Below are positions 7,979 to 14,308 of a DNA stretch of 19,741 bases, piece after piece (positions within the stretch are counted from its first letter, which is position 1; each line of letters starts with the position of its first letter). The DNA comes from an uncultured Kineothrix sp. (GTDB lineage: Bacteria; Bacillota; Clostridia; Lachnospirales; Lachnospiraceae): assembly GCA_910587275.1 (NCBI GenBank), contig CAJUMD010000059.1:1-19741 (forward strand), written 5' to 3'. The notes beneath the pieces are model-generated. The model did not search any database. It saw nothing but the letters and a program-made list of their open reading frames with translations, and was not told where the DNA came from. A program made the position numbers and the translations under genes.

Positions 7979-8815
7979 TTAAAAAACGGTAAACTTTATA
8001 TCTCCCAGCCCCATGGCACATGCAATCAGGTACAACAGGAGGATATGAAGCGGATAAAAAGCATAAAACAGCCATTTCATATTCCATCCCCGTCTGCCAT
8101 TATAAAAATGTACCGGAAGTAAAATGAAAAACGCCGTTATTTCCATCCAGTTCGACAATGTAAGTATGGCGCACCCAATCCCCGTTTCCATCATCCTGTT
8201 TCTGCGGAACAGGTACATGGATGCAATGGTTATGACTCCCATGGCGCTATAATCCGTTTTTAACACAAAAGCAAGCAGCGCCCCCGCACCAACAGCCAGG
8301 ACATAAAGCAGCAGCCGTAGCACGATATTCCAATCCTGTCTTCCGTCCACGTAATGAAGCGCTGCAATTACCAAAAGACCAATAAACAACGTAAAAAATA
8401 CATTTTGGTACCCCCAGTAAAAAGCAGTTCCCATAAACCCAAGGTCAAAAGGAATCTCTGACACCAAGGCAAACAAAAACAGCCTTCCTGCGTATTTTTT
8501 CACATTCCTCGTATGCCGGAATCCTTCAATCAGCAGATAACAGAAAATCGGGAACCCGAGCCTGCCTGCCAAACGCAGCAGGATATACAAAATCCCCAGT
8601 GTCCCTGCCACCCCTTGCAGCTCCCCTTCCCGTACCGGTATCCAGCCTCCCAGCAGCATACGCTGTAAAACAATTGCACCCGTATGGTCAAGGAACATGG
8701 ATATAATTGCAATCAGTTTTAACGTACTGCCGCTTATTCCTTTTTTTCCCGCCATTCCCGTATCTTCTGCCATCCCTGCTGCCGCTGCGGATAATCCGCT
8801 TTCCTTTCCTGCCAT
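7979..8815 (-). CDS. TraX family membrane protein
   Basis: This protein of about 278 aa has roughly eight hydrophobic segments and the TraX family signature: LKLIAIISMFLDHTGA near the N-terminus, RLAGRLGFPIFCYLLIEG, SEIPFDL, and a C-terminal FYPLHILLLYLI. The family is named for F-pilin acetylation, but chromosomal Clostridia members occur without any conjugation genes, as here, and resemble membrane acyltransferases. The start at 8815 is favoured by a GGAG eight bases upstream; an ATG at 8755 (MAGKKGISGS) begins closer to the conserved region and is an alternative. The substrate is unknown. Confidence 0.82.
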   Translation of the reverse strand: MAGKESGLSAAAAGMAEDTGMAGKKGISGSTLKLIAIISMFLDHTGAIVLQRMLLGGWIPVREGELQGVAGTLGILYILLRLAGRLGFPIFCYLLIEGFRHTRNVKKYAGRLFLFALVSEIPFDLGFMGTAFYWGYQNVFFTLFIGLLVIAALHYVDGRQDWNIVLRLLLYVLAVGAGALLAFVLKTDYSAMGVITIASMYLFRRNRMMETGIGCAILTLSNWMEITAFFILLPVHFYNGRRGWNMKWLFYAFYPLHILLLYLIACAMGLGDIKFTVF

Positions 8816-8981
8816 ATACCACACTCCGTTTCCTGTTCCTACGCCGTAATCCAAAAATACGCGTCAATCCCATCTGCATCATTATAACACCATACAGCAG
8901 AAATGCAATAACCCATTCAAATTCCCGCCGGAAATAATTCCGGTCTCCGTCTGCTCCTTCCGCCGTCCGTCCCGTCGGCAT
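8688..8981 (-). CDS. uncertain small frame with one membrane segment between feoB and traX-like genes
   Basis: This frame (97 aa) fills the 201-bp gap between the feoB remnant and the TraX-like gene and then overlaps the latter by about 128 bp. Its first half carries a plausible membrane helix (WVIAFLLYGVIMMQMGLTRIFGL), but the second half is a run of Arg/Gly/Lys typical of a shadow frame. It may be a short membrane peptide of the feo operon that has lost its true stop codon, or nothing. I do not recognise it. Confidence 0.2.
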   Translation of the reverse strand: MPTGRTAEGADGDRNYFRREFEWVIAFLLYGVIMMQMGLTRIFGLRRRNRKRSVVYGRKGKRIIRSGSRDGRRYGNGGKKRNKRQYVKTDCNYIHVP

Positions 8982-9016
8982 CCCTCAAAACCTGATAAAT
9001 CGATGGCGGTCATTTC

Positions 9017-9862
9017 CTAAAACAACCGGGCTGCCAGCCGGAATCCCATACAGACCGCACATCCAAGCACGGTGGGAATCAGCAAAGCTGCCAGTGTCCA
9101 TTTCACGCTTCCCGTTTCCTTCCGTATGGTCAGGCAGGTGGTGGCACATGGCCAATGGAGCAGGGAAAACAGCATGGTGCTTACCGCCGTCACCCACGTC
9201 CAGCCGTTGTCAACCAGTAATTGTTTTAAGACACCCATGTCATTCACTTCCACCAAGGAACTTTGTGACATATATGTCATAAGAATAATCGGCACCACAA
9301 TTTCGTTTGCAGGCATTCCAAGTATAAACGCAAGTAAAATCACCCCATCCATCCCCATCACCCCTGCAAACGGTTCCAGCATTCCCGCCAAATATGACAG
9401 AAGCGTCACACCTCTCATTTCCATATTTGCCAGAAACCATAGGACCGCCCCCGCAGGAGCCGCAGCCGACACGGCGCGTCCCAGCACGAACAGTGTCCTG
9501 TCACAGACGGAGCGCACGATGACACGCCCAATCTGCGGGCACCGGTATGGCGGCAGCTCCAGTATAAAAGACGAAGGAACCCCTTTTAATACCGTAACGG
9601 ACAGCAGCCATGAAACCAAAAATGTCATCCCGATACCCAGCATAAGAAAACCAGCCAAAACCAGTGCGGAAAAAAGAGACGCCCCAATCCCCGCCGTACC
9701 GCCAGCAAAAAACATGGTAATAATGGCAATCAACGTTGGAAATCTTCCGTTGCACGGAACGAAACTGTTAGTGAGAATGGCAATGAGCCTCTCCCTGGGC
9801 GAATCAATGATACGGCATCCTACCACGCCTGCGGCATTGCAGCCAAATCCCATGCATATGGT
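9017..9862 (-). pseudogene. feoB: FeoB ferrous iron transporter, 3' part only (split by prophage)
   Basis: The frame from MGFGCNAAGVVGCRIID to the stop encodes 278 aa, matching the C-terminal membrane half of FeoB: the gate motif MGFGCN, FVPCNGRFPTL with its conserved Cys, and the following membrane helices with FILGMPANEIVVPI. The N-terminal GTPase domain and first membrane helices (usually some 350 or more residues) are absent. Upstream of the ATG the frame still reads T-I-C-M and then meets a stop at 9863-9865, so similarity ends abruptly. Prophage genes begin just beyond. I infer that the phage integrated into feoB at this conserved motif and that the 5' half lies past the right window edge. 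As it stands it cannot couple GTP hydrolysis to Fe(II) import. Confidence 0.85.
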
Positions 9863-9909
9863 TTATCTATATCTGCAATATTCTTTACGGAGTTATGATA
9901 TTAGAAAAT
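9840..9909. other. presumed prophage end / attachment site region within feoB
   Basis: FeoB coding similarity stops around 9862 and the first prophage signal, a terminator, begins at 9910. The crossover (att) should lie in the last conserved FeoB codons, about 9840-9862, which include a NsiI-like ATGCAT palindrome at 9852-9857. The matching copy would be at the far prophage end outside the window, so the core length cannot be read here. Confidence 0.55.
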
Positions 9910-9938
9910 AAGGGAGCGGTGGCAAGTTCCGCTCCCTT
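9910..9938 (-). terminator. Rho-independent terminator at the prophage edge
   Basis: Arms AAGGGAGCGG and CCGCTCCCTT make a 10-bp perfect stem with a 9-nt loop. On the minus strand it is followed by TTATTTTC. It lies 4 bp after the stop of the small gene at 9943 and insulates the feoB remnant from prophage transcription. Confidence 0.85.
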
Positions 9939-9942
9939 TGCA

Positions 9943-10086
9943 TTATTCGTCTTCGTCTTTTTTAGGGGTATCTGAAAGTTCATTCACTTTCTTCTTTGCT
10001 TCATCCAAATCTTTACAGCCGTCCAAAATCATAGAAATCATTTTTATAATTTTGTCAAATTGTTTGTCTGTCATAACTTCTATCAT
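9943..10086 (-). CDS. small acidic helical protein, probable prophage cargo (moron) gene
   Basis: This is a 47-aa protein starting MIEVMTDKQFDKIIKMI, with an amphipathic helix, the stretch LDGCKDLDEAKKKVNEL and an acidic C-terminus ending KKDEDE. A clear GGAGG seven bases upstream fixes the start at 10086 rather than the upstream ATG at 10125. It has its own consensus-like promoter and a terminator directly after it, so it is a self-contained unit at the extreme end of the prophage, the usual place for genes expressed in the lysogen. The function is unknown; a superinfection, regulatory or fitness role is inference from position. Confidence 0.7.
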   Translation of the reverse strand: MIEVMTDKQFDKIIKMISMILDGCKDLDEAKKKVNELSDTPKKDEDE

Positions 10087-10136
10087 ATCCTTTCCTCCGT
10101 TCTTTATCAAATTTACTTGCCTCATCTGATAATACC

Positions 10137-10165
10137 ATTATAATATATTCTTACAACTAATTCAA
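10137..10165 (-). promoter_or_regulatory. sigma-A type promoter for the small edge gene
   Basis: TTGAAT (10160-10165) and TATAAT (10137-10142) are separated by exactly 17 bp. The -35 box overlaps the stop codon of the endolysin gene, and the predicted start site gives a leader of about 45 nt before the GGAGG. This is the best promoter in the window and would allow expression from the otherwise silent prophage. Confidence 0.8.
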
Positions 10166-11189
10166 ACCCGTACGGCTTTTGCCGCGTAATCCGGGGTTCC
10201 ATACCCCCTGATATAACGCCCGTTTACCGCCATCTCCCGGTATCCCACGGCATCGTCCTTATTGCCCTCGATGACCCTGACCGTATTGCCGCAGACGGAT
10301 ACCACGATGCCCACATGCTCCGGCCAGCCGGTACAGTCACCGGTGCCCTTGTCATCCCAGTCATAAAAAATATAGTCCCCGGCGGACGGGACATGGGCAT
10401 CATCCTCCACCCAGCGCCCCGCTTTTTGGAAAAGCCCGATCATCCGGCCGCAACTGCATTCCGTCGGGATGATGTCCGTACAGCCTGCCGCAATGGCCGC
10501 CGCCGAAGCAAAAGCGGCACACCAGGAATCCGTATCTTTTACCCGGTACCCGTTTGCAAGCGGGACATGGCCGTTGTAAATGTCTATAATGGCGCGGTGG
10601 GAACCGTCGGCTTCCTTCCGCCCGTACCATCCGACCGCCGCCGATACGACTTTCTGCCTTGCCTCCCATTCCGTCACGGCGGGTTCCTCCTTCTTTCCCC
10701 CGCCCGTAAGAAGGGAACGTATTTCCTCACCGTAACGCGCCCTCCGCCGCCTTGCCCCTTCCGACTGGTCTGCCGGTCTTTCGTACTTTGTCAGGACAAT
10801 ATCCGATGCCTCCCGCACCGATACCGCCGACATCAGGGCCTTAAACACCTTTGGGTATCCCTGCAGTTCCCCGTACATGAATGCAAGCTGCGTATCCAGG
10901 TCCCCCACCGATGTCCCGTGTTTCCGGGCAAAGTTTAACAGGTTTTCCTTCCTTGTATGGTAAGTCCACTGTGCAAGCCCGTATCCTGCGGCATCCCGGA
11001 CGATTCCTATACGGAATCCACCGCTTCCGTATAGGAATCGTCCGTGTACCCCAGTTTCCTTTCATAAGTGTTCTGCAGGTTCCTCGGGTTCAGCCCGCTT
11101 TCGTCCACCAGGTTCCCCATCAGCCCGTAAATGCCGCAGGGGGACATCCCCCTGGCGGCAAAGAAATCATAAATCCGTTTTTCGTTCAT
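10162..11189 (-). pseudogene. endolysin (phage lysozyme-like domain + CHAP amidase), frameshifted
   Basis: The first frame, 11189-11007, starts MNEKRIYDFFAARG and carries the beginning of a tail-lysozyme type domain with the likely catalytic Glu in LVDESGLNP, then stops right after YTEAVDSV. Similarity resumes in the -1 frame with IVRDAAGYGLAQWTYHTRKENLLNFARKHGTSVGDLDTQ and runs to the end, including a linker and a CHAP amidase domain (Cys in DSWCAAFAS, His in WPEHVGIV, VIEGNKDD). A single intact gene would encode about 340 aa. The break lies in a perfect 20-bp inverted repeat at 10997-11044. The start has AAAGGGG upstream and overlaps the holin stop by 4 bp. The CHAP part might still be made from an internal GTG at 10908, but without a good ribosome site. 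Confidence 0.85.
10997..11044. repeat. perfect 20-bp inverted repeat at the endolysin frameshift
   Basis: Arms CGGACGATTCCTATACGGAA (10997-11016) and its exact complement (11025-11044) are separated by 8 bp. The stop codon of the lysozyme frame lies in the arm nearer the gene's 3' end. Comparison with the expected protein indicates a few codons are missing and the frame is shifted exactly here. Confidence 0.95.
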
Positions 11190-11614
11190 TCCTGTCCCCT
11201 TTCCGCTTCCGCCCTGTTTTTCAGTACCTCAATGGCCTTGGTAATGACCGCGGGAATTGGGATTCCCATCAGCCCCGCATTCTCAATAATGGATATGGTT
11301 TCATTCGCAATAAAGGCAATGACCACGGCATCCCTGATAAAGCTGGAACCCATGACCAGATCCAGCCTGCATGCCACCAGCACGACTAGCAGCGTCACGC
11401 CTTTCCTGCACAGCCCCTTCCATCCGGCACGGCTTTCCAGCGCGCCGTTTTCCGTTTTTTCCGATTTATGGAAGACACCGGCAACGGTCAGGCCGGTAAC
11501 ATAATCGATCCCCATGAAAATCAGCAGCGTGACAAGTGCGGCATCCCAGCCGCCAAACAGGGAAGCAATTCCGCTTCCAATCACGCCTATTAAAGTTAAC
11601 AGTTTCATTTTCAT
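11186..11614 (-). CDS. phage holin (Phage_holin_4 / toxin-secretion holin family)
   Basis: This is a 142-aa protein with three to four hydrophobic segments and family marks MGIDYVTGL, a basic loop (RAGWKGLCRKG) and the C-terminal NETISIIENAGLMGIPIPAVITKAIEVLKN. It forms the timed membrane lesion that lets the endolysin reach peptidoglycan. The start MKMKLLTLIG is chosen because AAAGGA lies seven bases upstream; the frame continues to 11671 without a ribosome site. The stop overlaps the endolysin start by 4 bp (ATGA), the normal holin/endolysin coupling. Confidence 0.92.
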   Translation of the reverse strand: MKMKLLTLIGVIGSGIASLFGGWDAALVTLLIFMGIDYVTGLTVAGVFHKSEKTENGALESRAGWKGLCRKGVTLLVVLVACRLDLVMGSSFIRDAVVIAFIANETISIIENAGLMGIPIPAVITKAIEVLKNRAEAERGQE

Positions 11615-11637
11615 TTTTCCGTCCTTTCCGCACACTG

Positions 11638-11680
11638 AAAAGGCACCCGCCTGACGCGCATATGGCGCCATACGGATGCC
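11638..11680 (-). terminator. terminator-like hairpin between tail and lysis genes
   Basis: On the minus strand GGCATCCG pairs with CGGGTGCC (seven Watson-Crick pairs and one G-U) and is followed by TTTT. The loop is long and contains a second palindrome, ATGGCGCCAT. It could attenuate the transcript entering the holin/endolysin pair. The long loop makes it uncertain. Confidence 0.35.
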
Positions 11681-11725
11681 CTAACGTATGCCCTTGGCAG
11701 TTATTCCCCTGTTGGGGAAAGCGTC

Positions 11726-11854
11726 CTATTCCGCGGCCAGTTCGGGAACTTCCATGTCATACAGGATTTCCCTGACCTGTGCCTTAAGTTTTGCCGGAAC
11801 ATCAGTGTAGGCTTTCTTGCCCTTGATGATCAGCAGTGCATATACGGTTGCCAT
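11726..11854 (-). CDS. CD1375-like small phage protein
   Basis: This is a 42-aa protein starting MATVYALLIIKGKKAYTDVP and ending MEVPELAAE. The pattern M-A-x-x-Y-A-x-L-I-x-x-G-x-K-x-x-x-x-V-P matches the small CD1375 family found between tail fibre and holin genes of clostridial phages. An AGGGGGTGGAGG stretch lies upstream. An in-frame ATG at 11944 overlaps the end of the preceding gene and would add 30 residues that do not fit the family. The function is unknown. Confidence 0.72.
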   Translation of the reverse strand: MATVYALLIIKGKKAYTDVPAKLKAQVREILYDMEVPELAAE

Positions 11855-11933
11855 GTCCTCCACCCCCTTTCCCTGTATGAAATAAAACAGGACTTCCGGC
11901 AGGATCCTTTCCAACCACCCGCCGGCTGCCCCG

Positions 11934-12344
11934 TTATTCCGCATTTCCCATCATTTCGTATGCCTCCGTCAGTGCCATCTGTGTGTTGGTCAGTTCCTCC
12001 GCCATTTCACCCAGCGCCGCATCCTGTACCCCCTGTCCCGTTTCGATGGCGTCCATCCTTTTTTCCATGGCATCCTTTTCCCTGAAGCAGAAGGATGTGA
12101 GGACGGTTCCGTCCGCCTGTACGGAAGATGTTTCGTTTACCAGCACTAGATCCGCATATCTTCCGACGGCCAGCCCGGCACCGTTTTTCACCTGCACTTC
12201 CGATAAATTGTCTTCCGACATCCTGTCCCATCCCGCAAGGAATGCTGCCTTGTCCGGAAACAGTACCCTGGCGTCACCCAGACTTGCCCCTGTCTCCAGT
12301 TCCATTACCGTGCCATCCTTTAACACTAAAGTATCCTTTTCCAT
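11934..12344 (-). CDS. hypothetical phage tail-region protein with coiled-coil C-terminus
   Basis: This is a 136-aa acidic protein. The N-terminal 80 residues look beta-rich (KDGTVMELETGASLGDARVLF, YADLVLVNETSSVQADGTVLTSFCF) and the last 50 are helical and Glu/Met-rich. The start has AAAGGAAG six bases upstream. It is the first gene beyond the invertible region; its start codon is only 42 bp from the outermost inversion site, so its ribosome site lies outside the region that flips. By position it may be a fibre chaperone or baseplate accessory, but I do not recognise the family. Confidence 0.7.
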   Translation of the reverse strand: MEKDTLVLKDGTVMELETGASLGDARVLFPDKAAFLAGWDRMSEDNLSEVQVKNGAGLAVGRYADLVLVNETSSVQADGTVLTSFCFREKDAMEKRMDAIETGQGVQDAALGEMAEELTNTQMALTEAYEMMGNAE

Positions 12345-12385
12345 ATAATTCTTCCTTTCCTGTTTGCGTGGTGTTTTTAGTTACT

Positions 12386-12721
12386 GGTGGGATAAACGGC
12401 AATTTAGCGAAAATCCGCATTGAAAAAATCACTACCCTGAATGGCGGCACGGCCAGCGATACCGCGGTAACGATAAAGTCCATCAAAAACGCGGCACTGC
12501 TTTTGTTTACATACCGCTACTTGGGGAAGTATACGATTGCAAACAGTGTATGCATACCAAAGCGTACTTTTACAGGGGATGTAAGGGTCTATAATTACGA
12601 ATACGACCCAACCGATTCCGGAAAAGTTGCAAAAGTAACATATGCGTCCGATACGAAAGTTACCTATAACCTAACCGATGCAAACTGGAAGATTGATATT
12701 GACGCAGTATTTTTTAGTTAG
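12386..12721 (+). CDS. silent tail-fibre tip cassette C (headless)
   Basis: Starting in the repeat (GGINGNL) the frame runs 104 residues past it to a TAG at 12719-12721. No start codon or ribosome site precedes it, so in this orientation it is not translated as a fibre tip. The sequence is beta-rich with many Thr, Val and Tyr (KITTLNGG, SIKNAALLLFTYRYLGKY, VTYASDTKVTYNLTDANWKIDIDAVFFS), fitting a receptor-binding tip. Joined to the constant part it would make a fibre of about 277 aa. Its base composition is more AT-rich than the surrounding tail genes, as expected for a swapped cassette. Confidence 0.8.
   Translation, partial: GGINGNLAKIRIEKITTLNGGTASDTAVTIKSIKNAALLLFTYRYLGKYTIANSVCIPKRTFTGDVRVYNYEYDPTDSGKVAKVTYASDTKVTYNLTDANWKIDIDAVFFS
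12387..12406 (+). repeat. shufflon site 1
   Basis: GTGGGATAAACGGCAATTTA, plus orientation, identical over 20 bp to sites 3 and 4. It is read as G-I-N-G-N-L at the head of cassette C and forms the outer left limit of the invertible region. Confidence 0.9.
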
Positions 12722-12749
12722 CAGCATTTATACTGTTGCCAAACACCTG

Positions 12750-13133
12750 TTATTTAATTTTTACTGCCAGCAGCTTTATATTTTTAGCGGCTATTTCAGC
12801 GGATGACGTGTTGTTCTGCAAAAGGAAAATACGCAGGACATTACTGCTTGAACTGATAAAAAGTCCACAGCATGACTGCACCTGTGCACTTCTGCATCCG
12901 GCAGCGTCATTAGCAGTTACAGCCTCCGCATTGTAAAAATCTCCCCGTAGTACGGAAATCCTTCGGTTCCCATTCAGGTTATTGGTACCATTTTCCCATA
13001 CGGCAGATGCTGATATGGCATATACACCGGCAGGCACTACCAGCCGCGCACCGGTTGAGGTAGAATTTCCATTAACGCAAGAAATAAGTTCACTGTTAGC
13101 GATGTATTCTTTCCCTAAATTGCCGTTTATCTC
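12750..13133 (-). CDS. silent tail-fibre tip cassette D (headless)
   Basis: Read from its site (EINGNL) the frame continues 121 residues to a stop at 12750. A stop codon two codons upstream shows it has no head of its own. The sequence is a beta-sandwich-like tip: TSTGARLVVPAGVYAISASAVW followed by RRISVLRGDF and a C-terminal KNIKLLAVKIK, resembling C1q/TNF-like fibre tips. A product from the internal ATG at 13037 is unlikely because no ribosome site precedes it. Fused to the constant part it would give a fibre of about 294 aa. It runs tail-to-tail with cassette C. Confidence 0.8.
   Translation of the reverse strand, partial: EINGNLGKEYIANSELISCVNGNSTSTGARLVVPAGVYAISASAVWENGTNNLNGNRRISVLRGDFYNAEAVTANDAAGCRSAQVQSCCGLFISSSSNVLRIFLLQNNTSSAEIAAKNIKLLAVKIK
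13116..13133 (-). repeat. shufflon site 2 (variant)
   Basis: On the minus strand it reads GAGATAAACGGCAATTTA, sharing the 16-bp core GATAAACGGCAATTTA with the other three but carrying A where they have G two bases from the core. It is the most divergent site and may recombine less often. Confidence 0.88.
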
Positions 13134-13205
13134 TTATTTTATACTCTGTAATCTTTCCCATTTTCTACATGCATACCACCCCCCTTATCTTTTCCCTTAA
13201 CGACA

Positions 13206-13234
13206 AATAAGCCTACCGACCGGTAGACTTTTTT
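13206..13234. terminator. weak hairpin downstream of the recombinase gene
   Basis: CTACC and GGTAG form a short stem with a GACC loop, followed on the plus strand by ACTTTTTT and on the minus strand by GCTTATTTG. It could end the recombinase transcript before cassette D, or stop plus-strand transcription if this segment is inverted. The stem is short. Confidence 0.35.
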
Positions 13235-13261
13235 AGGTTGCATTTTACTCTTTCTTAATTT

Positions 13262-14245
13262 CTATGCAGACATATATTTTCTGTGGTGATGCCTCACGTT
13301 TTCTTTGCTTACCTGGCAGTAAATAAGGGTCGTATCCAGCTTTACGTGCCCAAGTATTTCCTTCACTTCTTCTATCGGCATTCCCTTGTTTAAAATATTT
13401 GTTGCCATTGTCCGCCGGAAACGGTGCGGGTGCACTTTGCTTATGCCGGTACTCCTTCCCAGCTTCCGCAGCATTTCTTCAACGCCCGATACCGTCAGCC
13501 TGTCATGCGGGGCCTTCAGGCTTACAAACAGCGCTTCACCGGCATCCGTCCGCGAAGCAAGGTACTCCCTAAGGTGTATGCAGGCAGCCGCAGTAAGGTA
13601 GGCTTCCCTTTCCTTCGCCCCTTTCCCATACACTACCACCTTCATTTCCTCAAAATCTATGTCCCGTCTGTTTAAGGCAACCAGTTCCGACACCCTGACG
13701 CCCGTACTGTAAAGGAATTCAATAAGCGCAATATCCCTTTCCAGCACGCATTTCCGGCGCAGTATTTCCAGTTCCGTGTCTGACAGCGGCTTCTTTATCC
13801 GCTTTTCCGCTTTTATCGGGTCAAGCCCTGATGCCGGGTTTTTCCCTATGTACCCCTTGGCATTCAGCCAACCGAAAAAGGAACTGCATACCAGCCTTAT
13901 GTTATCCAAATACACATTCGACACTCCCCGCTGCCTTTTGTACATTGTTATATACGCAAACAGGTCGGAATCCGTTATTTCACCCACCGGTTTATTCAGG
14001 TAGCGAAGCATTCTCCTGAGGTGTAAATTATACTGTTCGATTGTCCTTTCCGAACGCCCTTCCACCCTCTTTCGTACAAGAAAAGCCCCAAGTTCCTCCT
14101 CCCAGCTTTTGTCAATCCGCTGCAGCTCCGTAGCCTTTTCGGTAATGTCATATCCCGAAAGTACACCGTATAAAACGCCTTTCAGTTCTTCCGTCCCCTT
14201 CCCCGTCATTTCCTGTAACACTTTCGTTATCACCTGTTCCAGCAT
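13262..14245 (-). CDS. tyrosine site-specific recombinase, probable fibre-tip invertase
   Basis: This is a 327-aa protein with the two-domain XerC/D-like layout: a SAM-like core-binding N-domain at about residues 50-145 and a catalytic domain at about 150-320. All catalytic positions are present: R184 (STGVRVSEL), K208 (YGKGAKER), H274 and R277 (HRFRRTMAT), H300 (ILGH) and nucleophile Y309 (TTLIYCQV). The start at 14245 follows CAGGAGG eight bases upstream; a TTG-initiated frame to 14299 would include the promoter and is rejected. It is flanked on both sides by paired fibre cassettes and their sites, so its likely job is to invert them (Rci-like role). An alternative is a generic Xer-like integrase, but no other substrate is nearby. 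Confidence 0.92.
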   Translation of the reverse strand: MLEQVITKVLQEMTGKGTEELKGVLYGVLSGYDITEKATELQRIDKSWEEELGAFLVRKRVEGRSERTIEQYNLHLRRMLRYLNKPVGEITDSDLFAYITMYKRQRGVSNVYLDNIRLVCSSFFGWLNAKGYIGKNPASGLDPIKAEKRIKKPLSDTELEILRRKCVLERDIALIEFLYSTGVRVSELVALNRRDIDFEEMKVVVYGKGAKEREAYLTAAACIHLREYLASRTDAGEALFVSLKAPHDRLTVSGVEEMLRKLGRSTGISKVHPHRFRRTMATNILNKGMPIEEVKEILGHVKLDTTLIYCQVSKENVRHHHRKYMSA

Positions 14246-14260
14246 CCGTTGATCCTCCTG

Positions 14261-14273
14261 TTTTTTTTTTTTT
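14261..14273 (-). repeat. 13-base homopolymer tract in the recombinase leader
   Basis: There are thirteen A residues on the minus strand between a TATAAT (14280-14285) and the AGGAGG ribosome site of the recombinase gene. The predicted transcription start is at or just before the tract. Such runs change length readily and can also cause reiterative initiation, so recombinase expression could vary between cells. Confidence 0.9.
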
Positions 14274-14279
14274 AGTTCT

Positions 14280-14308
14280 ATTATACCCAACAGAAGCAAT
14301 CAGACGGT
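14280..14308 (-). promoter_or_regulatory. probable promoter of the recombinase gene
   Basis: A perfect -10 box TATAAT lies at 14280-14285. The -35 region (ACCGTC at 14303-14308, 17-bp spacer) matches consensus poorly and abuts shufflon site 3 at 14310. A weak or activator-dependent promoter is likely. It travels with the recombinase in every inversion, but the DNA upstream of it changes when site 3 recombines. Confidence 0.5.

Noticed and set aside
7979..8815. Conjugative element suggested by the TraX name
   Set aside because: There is no relaxase, coupling protein or type IV secretion gene nearby; chromosomal TraX-like proteins are common in Clostridia.
9072..9911. Plus-strand open frame of 279 codons across the feoB remnant
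   Set aside because: It is antisense to clear FeoB similarity and has no family features.
10997..11044. Programmed -1 frameshift in the endolysin
   Set aside because: No slippery heptamer is visible before the stem, and codons expected by the family appear to be missing, which fits a mutation better.
12128..12385. Upstream extension of cassette C giving an apparent 197-aa plus-strand protein
   Set aside because: The part before the site is antisense to the 136-aa phage gene and Pro/Cys-biased. Only the part from the site onward is meaningful.
13262..14245. Recombinase as the prophage integrase
   Set aside because: It lies between fibre and lysis genes, far from the attachment site in feoB, and is enclosed by its presumed inversion sites. 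It cannot be excluded completely until the far prophage end is seen.
14246..14299. Longer recombinase reading frame through the A13 tract (LELKKKK), which could mean phase-variable coding
   Set aside because: It would need a TTG start inside the promoter, without a ribosome site, while an ideal AGGAGG precedes the ATG at 14245.
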